In this document: piece after piece, positions 27,797 through 37,899 of the stretch
Layout: each line of letters starts with the position of its first letter
Position numbering within the stretch: the stretch's first letter is position 1
Assembly (NCBI RefSeq): GCF_021474685.1
Contig: NZ_JAKEIT010000003.1
Coordinates: 1-64,000, forward strand
DNA: 64,000 bases
Direction: 5' to 3'
From: Tetragenococcus halophilus
Lineage (GTDB): Bacteria; Bacillota; Bacilli; Lactobacillales; Enterococcaceae
Notes under the pieces: model-generated
Seen by the model: only the letters and a program-made list of their open reading frames with translations
Databases searched by the model: none
Told to the model about the DNA's origin: nothing
Position numbers and translations under genes: made by a program

Positions 27797-27881
27797 TATA
27801 ATTAATGAAATATTTATTTAGGATTGATCATAGCCAATAATACGTTAATGGATAACTTTGACTTTTCTAACTTCTTTTAAG

Positions 27882-29771
27882 TCAAGAAGTTTTAGCGATT
27901 TTTCCTTGTTCAATATATACCATTAAAATACTTAAATCAGAAGGGTTCACACCACTGATACGGCTGGCCTGAGCGATGGTTTCTGGGTGGATTTTTTTCA
28001 GTTTTTGCTTCGCTTCTGTAGCTAAACCATCAATTGCTTCATAGTCAATATTTTCCGGTACACGTTTAGCTTCCATTCGTTTTAATTTATCAACCTTAGT
28101 CATCGCTTTATTGATATAGCCTTCGTATTTAATTTGGATTTCAACTTGTTCAACTTCTTTATCAGTTAGATCCTCATTACTTGCTATAAATTGCAGTAAA
28201 TCTTGATAACTTACTTCTGGACGGCGTAAAAATTCATTGGCTAATACGCCGTCTTTTAAAGGCGCCGCACCTTTTTCTTCTAAGAAATTTCGAACTTCTG
28301 CTGGTTTAATACGAATCGATTTTAGACGTTCAATTTCTTGTTCAACAGCATTTTTCTTCTTCAAGTATGCTTGATATTGATCTTCTCCAACAAGTCCCAT
28401 ATCATAGCCTGTTTGAGTCAGACGTAAGTCCGCATTATCATGACGCAATAATAAACGATATTCTGCACGTGATGTTAATAAACGATAAGGTTCGTTGGTT
28501 CCTTTTGTTACTAGGTCATCGATCATAACACCAATATAACCGTCACTACGCTTCATAATAAATGGTTCATCTTCTTGTATTTTTAAGCTAGCATTGATTC
28601 CTGCGATTAAACCTTGTCCTGCCGCTTCTTCATAACCACTCGTACCATTTGTTTGACCAGCAGTAAATAAATTATCAATAACTTTTGTTTCTAAAGTAGG
28701 ACGTAATTGATAAGGCAACACAACATCATATTCGATAGCATAGCCTGTGCGCATCATTTCTGCTTTTTCCAAACCTTCAATGGAATGAAGAACATCGGTT
28801 TGAACACCTTCAGGTAAAGAAGTCGAAAGGCCTTGAACGTAAATTTCCTCTGTATCAGCTCCTTCAGGTTCCAAAAAGAGTTGATGACGTTTCTTATCAG
28901 CAAAACGAACGATCTTATCTTCAATCGATGGACAATATCTGGCACCAACACCATCAACAATTCCAGTAAACATTGGTGCACGATCTAAATTCTCACGAAT
29001 AATCTGATGAGTTCCAGGATTAGTGTAAGTTAGCCAGCAAGGAATTTGTTCTTTTTTATAAATACTATCTGGTGTGCTAAAACTAAAATGGTTAGGCACT
29101 TTGTCTCCTGGTTGGATCTCCGTTTGTTCATAATCAATAGAAGACGATTTTATACGAGGCGGTGTCCCTGTTTTAAAGCGATCGATCTCCAGTCCTAGTT
29201 CTTCTAAGTGATCAGCTAGGCTAATAGAAGGTTGAGAATTATTTGGGCCAGAAGAATACTTCAATTCCCCAATAATAATTTCCCCTCTTAAAGCAGTACC
29301 AGCTGTAATGATCACTGCTTTAGCATCATAACGTGCTCCAGTTGCTGTAACTACACCTTTACAAACATTATCTTCTACAATTAAGCGTTCAACAATGCCT
29401 TGTCTTAAAGTTAAATTTTCTGTTTTTTCAATCGTATGCTTCATTTCTGTAGAGTAAGCATGTTTGTCTGCTTGCGCACGTAAAGCTCTTACTGCGGGCC
29501 CCTTTCCTGTGTTAAGCATACGCATTTGAATATATGTTTTATCTATATTTTTTCCCATTTCACCGCCTAAGGCATCAATTTCTCTTACAACGACACCCTT
29601 AGCCGGACCGCCAATGGATGGGTTACATGGCATAAAGGCTACCATTCCCAAATTTATTGTTAACAGTAATGTTTGCTTTCCCATGCGACTAGCTGCAAGA
29701 GCAGCTTCTGCTCCAGCGTGTCCTGCGCCAATAACAATTACATCATAGGAACCAGCTTGATATTCTTGCAT
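27882..29771 (-). CDS. mnmG: tRNA uridine-34 carboxymethylaminomethyl enzyme MnmG (GidA)
   Basis: FAD-dependent enzyme of 629 aa that, with MnmE, installs the (carboxymethyl)aminomethyl group on wobble uridine 34 of several tRNAs. The dinucleotide-binding [17 protein letters not shown] lies near the N-terminus, with [11 protein letters not shown] following. GTAMRAEYRL-type sequence ([21 protein letters not shown]) and the C-terminal helical MnmE-binding domain are present. Length is normal. It follows mnmE by 13 bp, as one operon. Confidence 0.96.
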   Translation of the reverse strand: MQEYQAGSYDVIVIGAGHAGAEAALAASRMGKQTLLLTINLGMVAFMPCNPSIGGPAKGVVVREIDALGGEMGKNIDKTYIQMRMLNTGKGPAVRALRAQADKHAYSTEMKHTIEKTENLTLRQGIVERLIVEDNVCKGVVTATGARYDAKAVIITAGTALRGEIIIGELKYSSGPNNSQPSISLADHLEELGLEIDRFKTGTPPRIKSSSIDYEQTEIQPGDKVPNHFSFSTPDSIYKKEQIPCWLTYTNPGTHQIIRENLDRAPMFTGIVDGVGARYCPSIEDKIVRFADKKRHQLFLEPEGADTEEIYVQGLSTSLPEGVQTDVLHSIEGLEKAEMMRTGYAIEYDVVLPYQLRPTLETKVIDNLFTAGQTNGTSGYEEAAGQGLIAGINASLKIQEDEPFIMKRSDGYIGVMIDDLVTKGTNEPYRLLTSRAEYRLLLRHDNADLRLTQTGYDMGLVGEDQYQAYLKKKNAVEQEIERLKSIRIKPAEVRNFLEEKGAAPLKDGVLANEFLRRPEVSYQDLLQFIASNEDLTDKEVEQVEIQIKYEGYINKAMTKVDKLKRMEAKRVPENIDYEAIDGLATEAKQKLKKIHPETIAQASRISGVNPSDLSILMVYIEQGKIAKTS

Positions 29772-29784
29772 TACGTTTTTCCTC

Positions 29785-31179
29785 CTATTTTCCTAAACAA
29801 AATTGACTAAATAACTGTGTAATTAATTCATCTTGCACACTATCACCAACAACTTCACCTAAATAATCCCAGCAACGAGTCATATCAATTTGTACAAGAT
29901 CTACTGGCATTCCTGCTTTAATACCTGCAATCACTTCATCTAAAGCAGAAGAAGCACTTTCAAGCAATGAAATGTGTCGTGTGTTAGATAGATAAGAAGC
30001 ATCTTTATCTTGGGTTTGTCCACCAAAAAATAAATCAGAAATTGCTTCTTCTAGCTGGTCTAGGCCTTGGTTATTGGTAACAGAAACTTCAAACATCGGA
30101 TCACCTTGAAGCAAATCATTTAACTCATCAAGATCTAGTTGTGGTATCAAATCCGTTTTATTAAGCAAAATGATTCTTTTACTACCTTTTGTCATTTCAA
30201 GTAATTGTCTGTCTTCTTTTGCCAAGGGTTCGCTTTGATTTAGGACTAGCAGCACTAAATCCGCTTCAGTCAATGCTTTACGGCTTCTTTCAACACCGAT
30301 TTTTTCAACTGTATCTTCAGTATCTCGAATACCAGCTGTATCAATCAATTTAAGCGGTACGCCTCGGACATTGACATATTCTTCAACGACATCTCTTGTC
30401 GTTCCCGCAATTTCTGTAACAATTGCTTTTTCTTCTTTTAATAACTGATTAAGTAAACTGGACTTCCCGACATTAGGACGACCGATAATTGCAGTATTCA
30501 ATCCTTCTCGTAAAATCTTACCTTGCTGCGCTGTTTCCAACAAGCTTTGTATCTGCTGTTTAACTTGTCCTGCTTTTTCTAATAATAATTTACTAGTCAT
30601 TTCTTCAACATCATCATATTCAGGATAGTCAATATTCACTTCAACTTGCGCTAATGTTTCTAATACTTCTTGTCTTAAAGATCGAATCAAACGAGATAAG
30701 TCGCCATCTAGTTGATTTAAAGCAACATTCATCGCTTTATCCGTTTTCGCCCGAATTAAATCCATTACTGCTTCAGCTTGTGATAAATCAATTCTACCGT
30801 TTAGAAAAGCTCGCTTGGTAAATTCGCCTGGTTCAGCTAGGCGTGCACCAGTTCTTAAGAGCAATTGCAAGATCTGATTAACGACAATCATACCTCCATG
30901 GCAATTGATCTCGACGATATCTTCTCTAGTAAATGTTTTAGGTGCACGCATTACAGATACCATTACTTCATCAAGGGTCTTCTCCGTTTTAGGATCCACG
31001 ATATGACCATAATGAATCGTATGACTAGACGCTTGAGCCAATGTTTCTTTTGCTTTAAATACACCATCTGCTACAGAGATAGCTTCTTCGCCACTCAAAC
31101 GAACAATACTAATCGCTCCTTCACCCGGCGGTGTAGAAATTGCTGCAATTGTATCAAATTCTTGCAATACTTCTGCCAC
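29785..31179 (-). CDS. mnmE: tRNA modification GTPase MnmE (TrmE)
   Basis: Three-domain GTPase of 464 aa, partner of MnmG. It has an N-terminal tetrahydrofolate-binding domain (about 1-120), a helical domain, and an inserted G domain (about 223-385) with [17 protein letters not shown] and NKTDLI. The C-terminal zinc-free cysteine motif reads CLGK, in place of the usual CIGK. GGAGGAAG precedes the start. Its leader holds a promoter at 31304-31332 and a terminator-like hairpin. Confidence 0.96.
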   Translation of the reverse strand: MAEVLQEFDTIAAISTPPGEGAISIVRLSGEEAISVADGVFKAKETLAQASSHTIHYGHIVDPKTEKTLDEVMVSVMRAPKTFTREDIVEINCHGGMIVVNQILQLLLRTGARLAEPGEFTKRAFLNGRIDLSQAEAVMDLIRAKTDKAMNVALNQLDGDLSRLIRSLRQEVLETLAQVEVNIDYPEYDDVEEMTSKLLLEKAGQVKQQIQSLLETAQQGKILREGLNTAIIGRPNVGKSSLLNQLLKEEKAIVTEIAGTTRDVVEEYVNVRGVPLKLIDTAGIRDTEDTVEKIGVERSRKALTEADLVLLVLNQSEPLAKEDRQLLEMTKGSKRIILLNKTDLIPQLDLDELNDLLQGDPMFEVSVTNNQGLDQLEEAISDLFFGGQTQDKDASYLSNTRHISLLESASSALDEVIAGIKAGMPVDLVQIDMTRCWDYLGEVVGDSVQDELITQLFSQFCLGK

Positions 31180-31222
31180 GTTTCTTCCTCCTATGTATCA
31201 TTTTTTATCGTATAAATCGCAC

Positions 31223-31275
31223 AAAAAAAAGTGCCCACTCCACCCACATCTTTACATGGATAGACTTCGCACTTT
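31223..31275 (-). terminator. Terminator-like hairpin in the mnmE leader
   Basis: On the minus strand AAAGTGC pairs with GCACTTT. Inside, CTATCCA pairs with TGGGTGG (with G-U pairs), and eight T follow. It lies between a promoter at 31332-31304 and the mnmE start, so it may act as an attenuator, but no antiterminator partner or effector is recognised. Confidence 0.6.
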
Positions 31276-31303
31276 GACTGCTTATCTATAAAATTATGGC
31301 TTT

Positions 31304-31332
31304 AGATTAGCATAATTTAATGATGTTATCAA
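31304..31332 (-). promoter_or_regulatory. Predicted mnmE promoter
   Basis: TTGATA (31332-31327) and TAATCT (31309-31304) on the minus strand are 17 bp apart. The leader from here to the mnmE start is about 115 nt. Confidence 0.55.
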
Positions 31333-31420
31333 GCATTCTGTTTTTTTACTAGAAACTTTTGCCATTAACTTAAAAAAAAGCTAAAATAAAATTAATAACA
31401 AGAGGAAAAGAGGGTTCATT

Positions 31421-31732
31421 ATGGAACATGAGGAACGCGTTGAAGGAATTTTATTATCTACTGGAAATGTGAATAAGTCTTATATAGTAAGAGACCTGAT
31501 TTTTGTTGCAGAAAGATTTACCGTTGATATTTTTGACCCTGACTTTGATCCGAATGAAGCTTTAAGAAAAGTCAGCTACCAACTAAAAGAAAAAGCATTT
31601 GCCTATGGAGCAAATGCCGTCATCAATTGCCATTTCGAACACGAAAGAATCAATGGTGATAACGGTCCTTTCTTTGAAATTTTTGCCTATGGCACTGTTG
31701 TTCAATTTACCCAATCAACGATTGGTGGATAA
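31421..31732 (+). CDS. YbjQ/UPF0145-like small protein
   Basis: Protein of 103 aa without membrane segments. The AFAYGANAVINCHFEHE stretch and a final YGTVVQF strand resemble the YbjQ (UPF0145) domain, which forms a pentameric fold of unknown function. The N-terminal half is less typical of that family. It is the only rightward gene in this part, with its own GAGGAAAAGAGG ribosome region and a terminator at 31736-31768. Assignment is tentative. Confidence 0.5.
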   Translation: MEHEERVEGILLSTGNVNKSYIVRDLIFVAERFTVDIFDPDFDPNEALRKVSYQLKEKAFAYGANAVINCHFEHERINGDNGPFFEIFAYGTVVQFTQSTIGG

Positions 31733-31735
31733 AAA

Positions 31736-31768
31736 AAGAAGCTGTCGAAAATACAGCTTCTTTTTTTA
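31736..31768 (+). terminator. Terminator of the YbjQ-like gene
   Basis: AGAAGCTGT and ACAGCTTCT form a stem followed by TTTTTT. Confidence 0.85.
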
Positions 31769-31978
31769 CCAAAGTAATAGCTCTGATAAGAATGATCTAG
31801 GTAAACTATACTTAAAAATAGAAATGAAGTCAAACGCCTATTAATTATTGGCAATTCTAATGTAATTATTTACTTTTAAATCCATAACTTACTACAAATT
31901 TATGTATCTGTTTCATAGCTAGTACATAAAAGACTAAAGTAGGCTACTTTAGCCGTTAAACTTTAACAATTCATAACA

Positions 31979-32026
31979 AAAAACGCTTTTCTGATATCTC
32001 TAATTTGATATCAGAAAAGCGTTTAA
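31979..32026 (-). terminator. Terminator of the rpmH-rnpA-yidC-jag operon
   Basis: AAACGCTTTTCTGATATC and its exact complement form an 18-bp perfect stem with an 8-nt loop; the minus strand continues GTTTTTTG. The rest of 31769-31978 shows no gene. Confidence 0.85.
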
Positions 32027-32052
32027 TATAAGTTTTTCAGAGATAAATTAAC

Positions 32053-32832
32053 TTAATAGTACTTTTTAGCTGGCTCAACAACTAAGTAGCGATAAGGTTC
32101 GTCTCCTTCAGAATGAGTAGTAACATAACTCTTTTTACTTAAGACAGCATGGATCTGTTTTCTTTCAAAAGCTGGCATAGGTTCTAAAAATGCTGGCATG
32201 CCTGTACGATCTACTTTTTCCGCTGTTCTTTCAGCCAAACGTTCTAAAATATCTTCACGTTTTTGTCGGTAATTTCCTACATTTACCATAATAGGAAGTT
32301 TATTTTTAGCAATTCGATGAATATATACTTGAGCCAAATACTGCAAAGCATTGAGTGTTTTACCATGCCGTCCGATCAAAAGACCTTTTTTAGAAGTATC
32401 TAAGTCAAAAACAATCCTGCCGGCATCCCGCGTAGTTTTTATGGTTGCTGGTGCATTCAATTCTTTAGTTATATCTGTTAGATAAATGCCCAACTGTGTT
32501 AGTGCTTCTTGATCATCTAAACCCTCGGATGTTTTTTCTTCTTGCTCAGGCTCAGTTTCTTTGTCTGAAACTTCTGTCACCGTTTCAATTTCCTCTTCTG
32601 AGGCATTTTCACTTTCTTCTTCTACTTCTTGGTTTACTATCTCTGATTTACTTTCAGTTTCTTGTTTTGCCATATATTCTAATGACACTTGCGCATTCTT
32701 TTTGCCTACACCTAAAAAACCTTTTTTACCTTCTTCAATAATCGTAGTTTGTACTTCATCTTGAGTCACACCAAGTGCCTTTAACCCATTTTGTATCGCT
32801 TCTTCCACACTTTGTCCTTCATAAATTGGCAT
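32053..32832 (-). CDS. khpB: RNA-binding protein Jag/KhpB
   Basis: Protein of 259 aa with an N-terminal Jag domain (about 1-52, with KKGFLGVGKKNAQV) and a very acidic linker (about 57-105, mostly E and S). A KH domain (about 110-185, LLIGRHGKTLNALQYLAQ) and a C-terminal R3H domain (MPAFERKQIHAVL) follow. It pairs with KhpA in other Firmicutes to bind RNA and influence cell elongation. It directly follows yidC, the standard arrangement. Confidence 0.93.
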   Translation of the reverse strand: MPIYEGQSVEEAIQNGLKALGVTQDEVQTTIIEEGKKGFLGVGKKNAQVSLEYMAKQETESKSEIVNQEVEEESENASEEEIETVTEVSDKETEPEQEEKTSEGLDDQEALTQLGIYLTDITKELNAPATIKTTRDAGRIVFDLDTSKKGLLIGRHGKTLNALQYLAQVYIHRIAKNKLPIMVNVGNYRQKREDILERLAERTAEKVDRTGMPAFLEPMPAFERKQIHAVLSKKSYVTTHSEGDEPYRYLVVEPAKKYY

Positions 32833-32852
32833 AAATAACTCTCCTTTCTGGA

Positions 32853-33695
32853 TTATTTACGTTTTTTATGTCGTTGTTTTTTACCTGGATACTTGGCTTT
32901 TTCCAATTCACGTTCACGTTGTTTTGCTTGACGCTCTGCTTCTTGACGTTCACGACGAATTTTAAATGGATTGTTGATCAACAATGTTTGTCCAACTTGA
33001 AAAGCATTTGAAACGACCCAATATAAAGATAAAGCACCCGGCAAATTCGTTGCCATAACCAAAATCATTATCGGCATCACATAGTTCATGATTTTAACGC
33101 TAGAGTTAGGATTTACTTGACTCATACTTGAAAGATATGTACTTAGAAAAGTAAAAATCCCGGCAAGAACAGGTAATATATAATATGGGTCAGGCTCACC
33201 TAGTACTCGAAGCCATAAAAAGCTTCCCTCTCTTAACTCCGGTACGCGAGAGATCGCTTGATAAACTGCCATAAGGATCGGCATTTGTACTAAAAGCGGT
33301 AAACACCCGGCATAAGGGTTTACGCCATGTTCTTGATACAATTTCTGTTGCTCTTCACGTAATTTTTGTTGTGTTTCTGTATCTTTTGAAGAATATTTTT
33401 CTTGTAATGCAGTGATTTTAGGTTGTACTTCCTGGGTTTTTCGCATACTTTTCGTTTGAAAGTTCATTAGTGGGAATAAAATAATCCTTACAATGATTGT
33501 AAATAAAATAATCCCTAAACCACGGTTTCCTCCAAGAGATAACCATTGGATCACTTGAGCAAAAGTATAAACAATATAACGATCCCAAAAACCAGTACTT
33601 TCAGATGTCACTTCATTGGTTGAAGCACAAGCAGATAAAAATACCACTAATGAAACAAGCCCTAAAATCAGTAGTAGACGTTTTCTTTTTTTCAC
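32853..33695 (-). CDS. yidC: Membrane protein insertase YidC (Oxa1 family), lipoprotein type
   Basis: Insertase of 280 aa that helps membrane proteins fold, alone or with SecYEG. A lipoprotein signal peptide with lipobox LSAC puts the modified cysteine at residue 23. Five transmembrane segments follow; the hydrophilic-groove arginine probably lies in IIVRIILFPLMNFQTKSMRK. The C-terminal tail is basic (KYPGKKQRHKKRK). The frame is open to 33818, but that part would overlap rnpA; the GTG at 33695 gives the normal signal peptide. Confidence 0.92.
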   Translation of the reverse strand: MKKRKRLLLILGLVSLVVFLSACASTNEVTSESTGFWDRYIVYTFAQVIQWLSLGGNRGLGIILFTIIVRIILFPLMNFQTKSMRKTQEVQPKITALQEKYSSKDTETQQKLREEQQKLYQEHGVNPYAGCLPLLVQMPILMAVYQAISRVPELREGSFLWLRVLGEPDPYYILPVLAGIFTFLSTYLSSMSQVNPNSSVKIMNYVMPIMILVMATNLPGALSLYWVVSNAFQVGQTLLINNPFKIRRERQEAERQAKQRERELEKAKYPGKKQRHKKRK

Positions 33696-33714
33696 TGAAC
33701 AATTTTCCTTTCGT

Positions 33715-34050
33715 TTATTTAATAATCTTCGATAACTTGAAGACATGCAATAAATTCGAGTACACTTCCTTGGAAGATAAATTTGAAACGGACGGCCGGG
33801 CAATAACAAGAAAATCAAGTGAGGGATCGATCCTATCTTTCATTTCATAGATACTTGCGCGAATCTTACGTTTAACGGCGTTACGTGTAACCGCATTTCC
33901 TATTTTTTTACCAACAGAAATTCCTACACGAAAATGGGGTTGCTCTTTAGCTAATACATAGACCACAAACTTTTTATTCGCATATGATTTTCCATTTTTA
34001 AAAACGTATTGAAACTCTTTTTCTTTTTTTACGCGATAAGACTTTCTCAT
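33715..34050 (-). CDS. rnpA: Ribonuclease P protein component
   Basis: Small basic protein of 111 aa that assists the RNase P RNA in maturing the 5' ends of tRNAs. The RNR-like motif is seen in [17 protein letters not shown], and the N-terminal [14 protein letters not shown]-type strand is present. It lies between rpmH and yidC, the conserved order. Confidence 0.95.
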   Translation of the reverse strand: MRKSYRVKKEKEFQYVFKNGKSYANKKFVVYVLAKEQPHFRVGISVGKKIGNAVTRNAVKRKIRASIYEMKDRIDPSLDFLVIARPSVSNLSSKEVYSNLLHVFKLSKIIK

Positions 34051-34163
34051 GTCCTTTTCATCAATTCCTTCTATTCTAGCTACTCACTTCTAAATAATAC
34101 CATAACTTGCAAAGATGAATCATCCCTTATACAAAAAACTTTGTATAAAAAAGAATAAAAAAA

Positions 34164-34183
34164 AACCACTGAAGCTCAGTGGC
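34164..34183 (-). terminator. Hairpin after rpmH
   Basis: CCACTGA and TCAGTGG form a stem with a T-run of eight on the minus strand, directly after the rpmH stop. Partial read-through is likely because rnpA follows. Confidence 0.8.
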
Positions 34184-34318
34184 TTAGGCAGAAAGAACCT
34201 TTCTGCCTTTACGACGACGACTAGCAATGACGTGGCGTCCGTTTTTTGTACTCATACGTTTACGAAAACCGTGAACTTTTTGGTGTTTACGTTTATTAGG
34301 TTGGTATGTTCTTTTCAT
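34184..34318 (-). CDS. rpmH: 50S ribosomal protein L34
   Basis: Very basic ribosomal protein of 44 aa, encoded from the ATG at 34318. The protein starts [18 protein letters not shown] and ends in [11 protein letters not shown], matching L34 across its whole length. A GGAGGTG ribosome site precedes it. Its place just left of dnaA is the classic Firmicute arrangement. Confidence 0.96.
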   Translation of the reverse strand: MKRTYQPNKRKHQKVHGFRKRMSTKNGRHVIASRRRKGRKVLSA

Positions 34319-34439
34319 CTATTCCACCTCCATCAAGGTTTCTAATTTAAGTCTATACGACATACTTTGATAGTATATCGACTATCTGCCTATTTTGTCA
34401 ACATAAAATCACATCTTTCTTAACTTATTACCGCTTTTT

Positions 34440-34800
34440 TTATGTTAGTTATCCACACTTTTTTGTTTACAATCTTGGGAAAAAATAAAATTTTTAGTTA
34501 TCCACAAATAAAAAATCCTCATAGTTTTCCCCGACTTTTACACAAATAAACATATCTGGAAAAAGTTATCCACAACTGCGAATAACTTTGTGGATATCCT
34601 TTATAAATGCTTTTGCAGCAGTAAGTAGTTTCTTTTTGGTGCTGTGGAAAAACAGTGGAAAAGATGACAAACTCACAAAAATGTCCGCTTGTGGATAATT
34701 AATTTTTCACCTTGGGTATTTTTACATAATCTTTTTTGTGCACACTGTGGAAAAAATTATTTTCCTTTTTCTTTTATAGCTGTGGAAAACTTTTAAAATC
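34440..34800. other. oriC, left DnaA-box cluster
   Basis: Perfect DnaA boxes (TTATCCACA) lie at 34449-34457, 34498-34506, 34566-34574 on the plus strand and 34690-34698 on the minus strand. One-mismatch boxes are at 34589-34597, 34643-34651, 34746-34754 and 34781-34789. The region lies between rpmH and dnaA and is the upstream half of a Bacillus-like bipartite origin. Gene orientation switches here. Confidence 0.92.
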
Positions 34801-34849
34801 CATGATAAATTAATACTATCTCAATTAATTTATTATAGGAGGATTTGCT

Positions 34850-36184
34850 ATGCCATCTCTAGAAACAATATGGAAAGAACTTCAAGATAGTTATAGAAAA
34901 GAGATGAATCCAGTGAGTTATAATACCTGGATTGAACCTGCAAAACCTATTTCATACTACGACAATCAGTTGATTATCGAAGTTCCCACAACAGTTCAAA
35001 AAAACTATTGGGAGAAAAATTTAGCAGGAAAAATTCTTGAAACTTTCTTTATGATGAGCGGAGAAGAAATTCTTCCTACTTTTGTAACACCAGATGAAGC
35101 AGAACGTTATAAGCAAAAAGAAGCAGAACCTGAAGAAGAGACACCCAAAGCTCCTGAACATAAAACAATGCTCAATTCAAAATATACTTTTGATACCTTT
35201 GTTATTGGTAAAGGTAACCAGATGGCTCATGCTGCTGCTTTAGTTGTTGCTGAAGAACCAGCTTCTATCTATAATCCTCTGTTTTTCTACGGTGGTGTTG
35301 GTTTAGGAAAGACCCATTTGATGCAAGCGATTGGTCATCAAATGCTTGTGACCCACCCTAATGCCAAGATTAAATATGTTTCGAGTGAAAATTTCACTAA
35401 TGACTTTATTAGTTCTATTCAAAATAATAAAATGGAAGAATTTCGGAATGAATATCGCACAATGGATTTATTACTTGTAGATGATATTCAATTTTTAGTC
35501 AATAAAGAAGGCACACAAGAAGAATTTTTTAATACATTTGAAGAGTTGTATAGAAATAATAAACAAATCGTATTAACCAGTGACCGTTTACCTAATGAAA
35601 TCCCTACATTGCCACAGCGACTTGTCTCGCGCTTTGCTTGGGGTTTATCAGTAGATATTACCCCACCAGATTTAGAAACCCGGACTGCTATTTTACGTAA
35701 AAAAGCAGAGGCCGAAAATTTAGAAATCCCAGACGATACTTTAAGTTATATCGCCGGTCAAATTGATTCCAACATTCGAGAACTAGAAGGAGCTTTAGTA
35801 CGAGTCCAAGCTTACGCTGCCATACAAAGTTCTGATATCACTACTAGTTTAGCAGCAGAAGCTTTAAAAGCCCTCAAAGTCGGAACAAACCTGAGCCAAC
35901 TTACTGTTGAACAAGTGCAAGAAGAAGTGGCTGATTACTACCATTTGAACGTTAGTGATTTAACGGGCAAAAAACGTACAAAAAGTATTGTTGTCCCTCG
36001 TCAAATCGCCATGTATTTATGTAGAGAATTAACAGATTATTCCTTGCCTAAAATCGGAGCTGATTTTGGAGGCAAAGACCATACAACTGTTATCCATGCT
36101 TACGAAAAAGTTCAAAAATTAATGGAAGAAGACGAAAAAGCACAATCAGAAATTAAAGAGATCAAAAATCACTTGATGCAATGA
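34850..36184 (+). CDS. dnaA: Chromosomal replication initiator DnaA
   Basis: AAA+ initiator of 444 aa. Domain I (about 1-80) is followed by an acidic linker (about 85-105). The ATPase domain has Walker A YGGVGLGKTH at about 147-156, Walker B LLLVDDIQF, and sensor motifs. The C-terminal DNA-binding domain contains GGKDHTTVIHAYEKV, the DnaA-box reader. AGGAGGATTT precedes the ATG. DnaA boxes in its own upstream region also suggest autoregulation. Confidence 0.98.
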   Translation: MPSLETIWKELQDSYRKEMNPVSYNTWIEPAKPISYYDNQLIIEVPTTVQKNYWEKNLAGKILETFFMMSGEEILPTFVTPDEAERYKQKEAEPEEETPKAPEHKTMLNSKYTFDTFVIGKGNQMAHAAALVVAEEPASIYNPLFFYGGVGLGKTHLMQAIGHQMLVTHPNAKIKYVSSENFTNDFISSIQNNKMEEFRNEYRTMDLLLVDDIQFLVNKEGTQEEFFNTFEELYRNNKQIVLTSDRLPNEIPTLPQRLVSRFAWGLSVDITPPDLETRTAILRKKAEAENLEIPDDTLSYIAGQIDSNIRELEGALVRVQAYAAIQSSDITTSLAAEALKALKVGTNLSQLTVEQVQEEVADYYHLNVSDLTGKKRTKSIVVPRQIAMYLCRELTDYSLPKIGADFGGKDHTTVIHAYEKVQKLMEEDEKAQSEIKEIKNHLMQ

Positions 36185-36343
36185 TGTGTATAAATGTGGA
36201 AAAAGTCGAAAAGATATACACAGCTTTTCCACAGGTGGAAAAGTTTAAATTTCCCTTATTTTTTATAGTTATCCACAATATTCACTGCTCTACTATTACT
36301 GCGATTTTTTTTATTAATATAATATATAAAGGAGCGCCTATTT
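36185..36343. other. oriC, right DnaA-box cluster and AT-rich element
   Basis: The gap between dnaA and dnaN holds a perfect box TTATCCACA at 36269-36277 and near-matches at 36195-36203 and 36225-36233. An A/T-rich stretch (about 36300-36330) follows and could be the unwinding element, as in Bacillus subtilis. A further perfect box occurs inside dnaN at 36706-36714. Confidence 0.85.
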
Positions 36344-37474
36344 ATGAAAGTAACATTAAACCGAACAGCTTTTACCCAACAATTACAAACAGTACAACGT
36401 GCTATTTCTACAAAAACAACCATGCCTATACTTACAGGAGTAAAAATTGATTTAGCTAATAATGGTTTAACCCTAACAGGAAGTAATGCCGATATTTCAA
36501 TTGAATCTTTCTTAAGTTCTGATGATGAAAAAGCTAAAATGAACATTGAAAGTACGGGAAGCATTGTTTTACAAGCACGTTTTTTTAATGAAATTATCCG
36601 GCGTTTACCCGAAGACCATGTTACTTTAGAGGTTTTGGATAATAATCAAGTAGAAATTACTTCTGGAAAAGCAAACTTCTTAGTTAATGGACTAGACTCA
36701 GAAAGTTATCCACATTTGCCAGCAGTAGATCGACAGAAAGAAATACAATTACCTGCTGATATGTTAAATAAATTGATCAATGAGACGGTTTTTTCTGTTT
36801 CGCAACATGAAAGTCGCCCTATTTTAACCGGGGTTCATTTTACACTACAAAATAATCGTTTATTAGCCGTAGCAACTGATTCACATCGTCTCAGTCAACG
36901 AATTATCCCATTAGAAAATGACACTGAGGAATTTGACATTGTTATTCCAGGAAAAAGTTTGGTTGAATTATCTCGCTCCTTAACTGATGAAGAAGATACA
37001 GTTAAAATTAGTATCATGGAAAACCAAGTCCTATTTGAAACCGAAACGATGAAATTCTATTCACGTCTGCTTGAAGGAAAGTATCCAGATACAGACCGTT
37101 TAATCCCATCTTCTTTTAATACTGAAATTGAATTTGATGTTTCTGGCCTTTTATCAGCTATTGAACGGGCTTCTTTGCTTTCTCATGAAAGTCGTAATAA
37201 TATTGTTCGTCTGCAAATTACAGAGAATAATGTTGTTTTACATGGAAATTCACCAGAAGTCGGTAAAGTAGAAGAAGATTTAAAATATGAAAAAGTTTCT
37301 GGTGATCCATTAGAAATTTCTTTCAATCCTGATTATATGAAAGATGCATTACGTGCTTTTGGAAATACAACAATACGGGTTTGCTTTATTTCAGCTGTTC
37401 GACCATTTACCTTGGAACCTACAGAAGGTCAAGGAGATTTCTTACAACTGATCACACCGGTACGGACCAACTAA
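36344..37474 (+). CDS. dnaN: DNA polymerase III beta subunit (sliding clamp)
   Basis: Ring-forming processivity clamp of 376 aa with three similar domains. It starts MKVTLNRTAFTQQLQTVQ and has the usual late blocks NPDYMKDAL and the LITPVRT end that forms part of the peptide-binding pocket. It follows dnaA and is closed by a terminator at 37496-37536. Confidence 0.97.
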   Translation: MKVTLNRTAFTQQLQTVQRAISTKTTMPILTGVKIDLANNGLTLTGSNADISIESFLSSDDEKAKMNIESTGSIVLQARFFNEIIRRLPEDHVTLEVLDNNQVEITSGKANFLVNGLDSESYPHLPAVDRQKEIQLPADMLNKLINETVFSVSQHESRPILTGVHFTLQNNRLLAVATDSHRLSQRIIPLENDTEEFDIVIPGKSLVELSRSLTDEEDTVKISIMENQVLFETETMKFYSRLLEGKYPDTDRLIPSSFNTEIEFDVSGLLSAIERASLLSHESRNNIVRLQITENNVVLHGNSPEVGKVEEDLKYEKVSGDPLEISFNPDYMKDALRAFGNTTIRVCFISAVRPFTLEPTEGQGDFLQLITPVRTN

Positions 37475-37495
37475 GAAAAATGTACTTTTTAACTT

Positions 37496-37536
37496 AAGAA
37501 GGGCTTAGATTAAATTCTAAGCTCTTCTTTTTATTT
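37496..37536 (+). terminator. Terminator of dnaA-dnaN
   Basis: AAGAAGGGCTTAGA and TCTAAGCTCTTCTT form a 14-bp stem with one G-U pair, followed by TTTTATTTT. Confidence 0.85.
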
Positions 37537-37595
37537 TAGGCTGAAATTATCTAAATATGTTAAAACTTCTGAGAAACAAAATTAGAAGGATTTAT

Positions 37596-37624
37596 TTGTT
37601 TTATTTGTTAAAAAAGGGTATAAT
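37596..37624 (+). promoter_or_regulatory. Promoter of yaaA-recF-gyrB-gyrA
   Basis: TTGTTT (37596-37601) and TATAAT (37619-37624) are 17 bp apart. Transcription would start near 37631, which argues against the ATG at 37633 as the yaaA start. Confidence 0.65.
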
Positions 37625-37659
37625 ATAAGTATATGTCGAAAAGAAAATCGAGGGATAAA

Positions 37660-37899
37660 ATGAAAGAAAAAATCATTTTGAAAACAGAATATATGACGCT
37701 TGCTCAATTACTGAAAGAACTCGATGTCATTTCGAGCGGTGGACAAGCAAAATGGTATTTACAAGAAAATACTGTTTTTGTTAATGGAGACATTGAAAAT
37801 CGCAGAGGAAGAAAACTTTATGCTGGAACAATGATTGAAATACCTGAAATAGGTACTTTTTTTATGACAGAAAAGGGCACAAAAGATGCGTTTAAATAA
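37660..37899 (+). CDS. yaaA: S4-domain RNA-binding protein YaaA
   Basis: Small S4-type protein of 79 aa, with the RNA-binding signature ISSGGQAKWYLQENTVFVNGDIENRRGRKL. Homologues always sit between dnaN and recF in Firmicutes and are linked to ribosome assembly. An ATG at 37633 is possible, but GAGGG lies 5 bases before the ATG at 37660 and the promoter would start at the earlier one. It overlaps recF by 14 bp. Confidence 0.88.
   Translation: MKEKIILKTEYMTLAQLLKELDVISSGGQAKWYLQENTVFVNGDIENRRGRKLYAGTMIEIPEIGTFFMTEKGTKDAFK

Noticed and set aside
33693-33818. N-terminal extension of YidC
   Set aside because: It would overlap the rnpA gene in another frame and precede a complete lipoprotein signal peptide; the GTG at 33695 is the true start.
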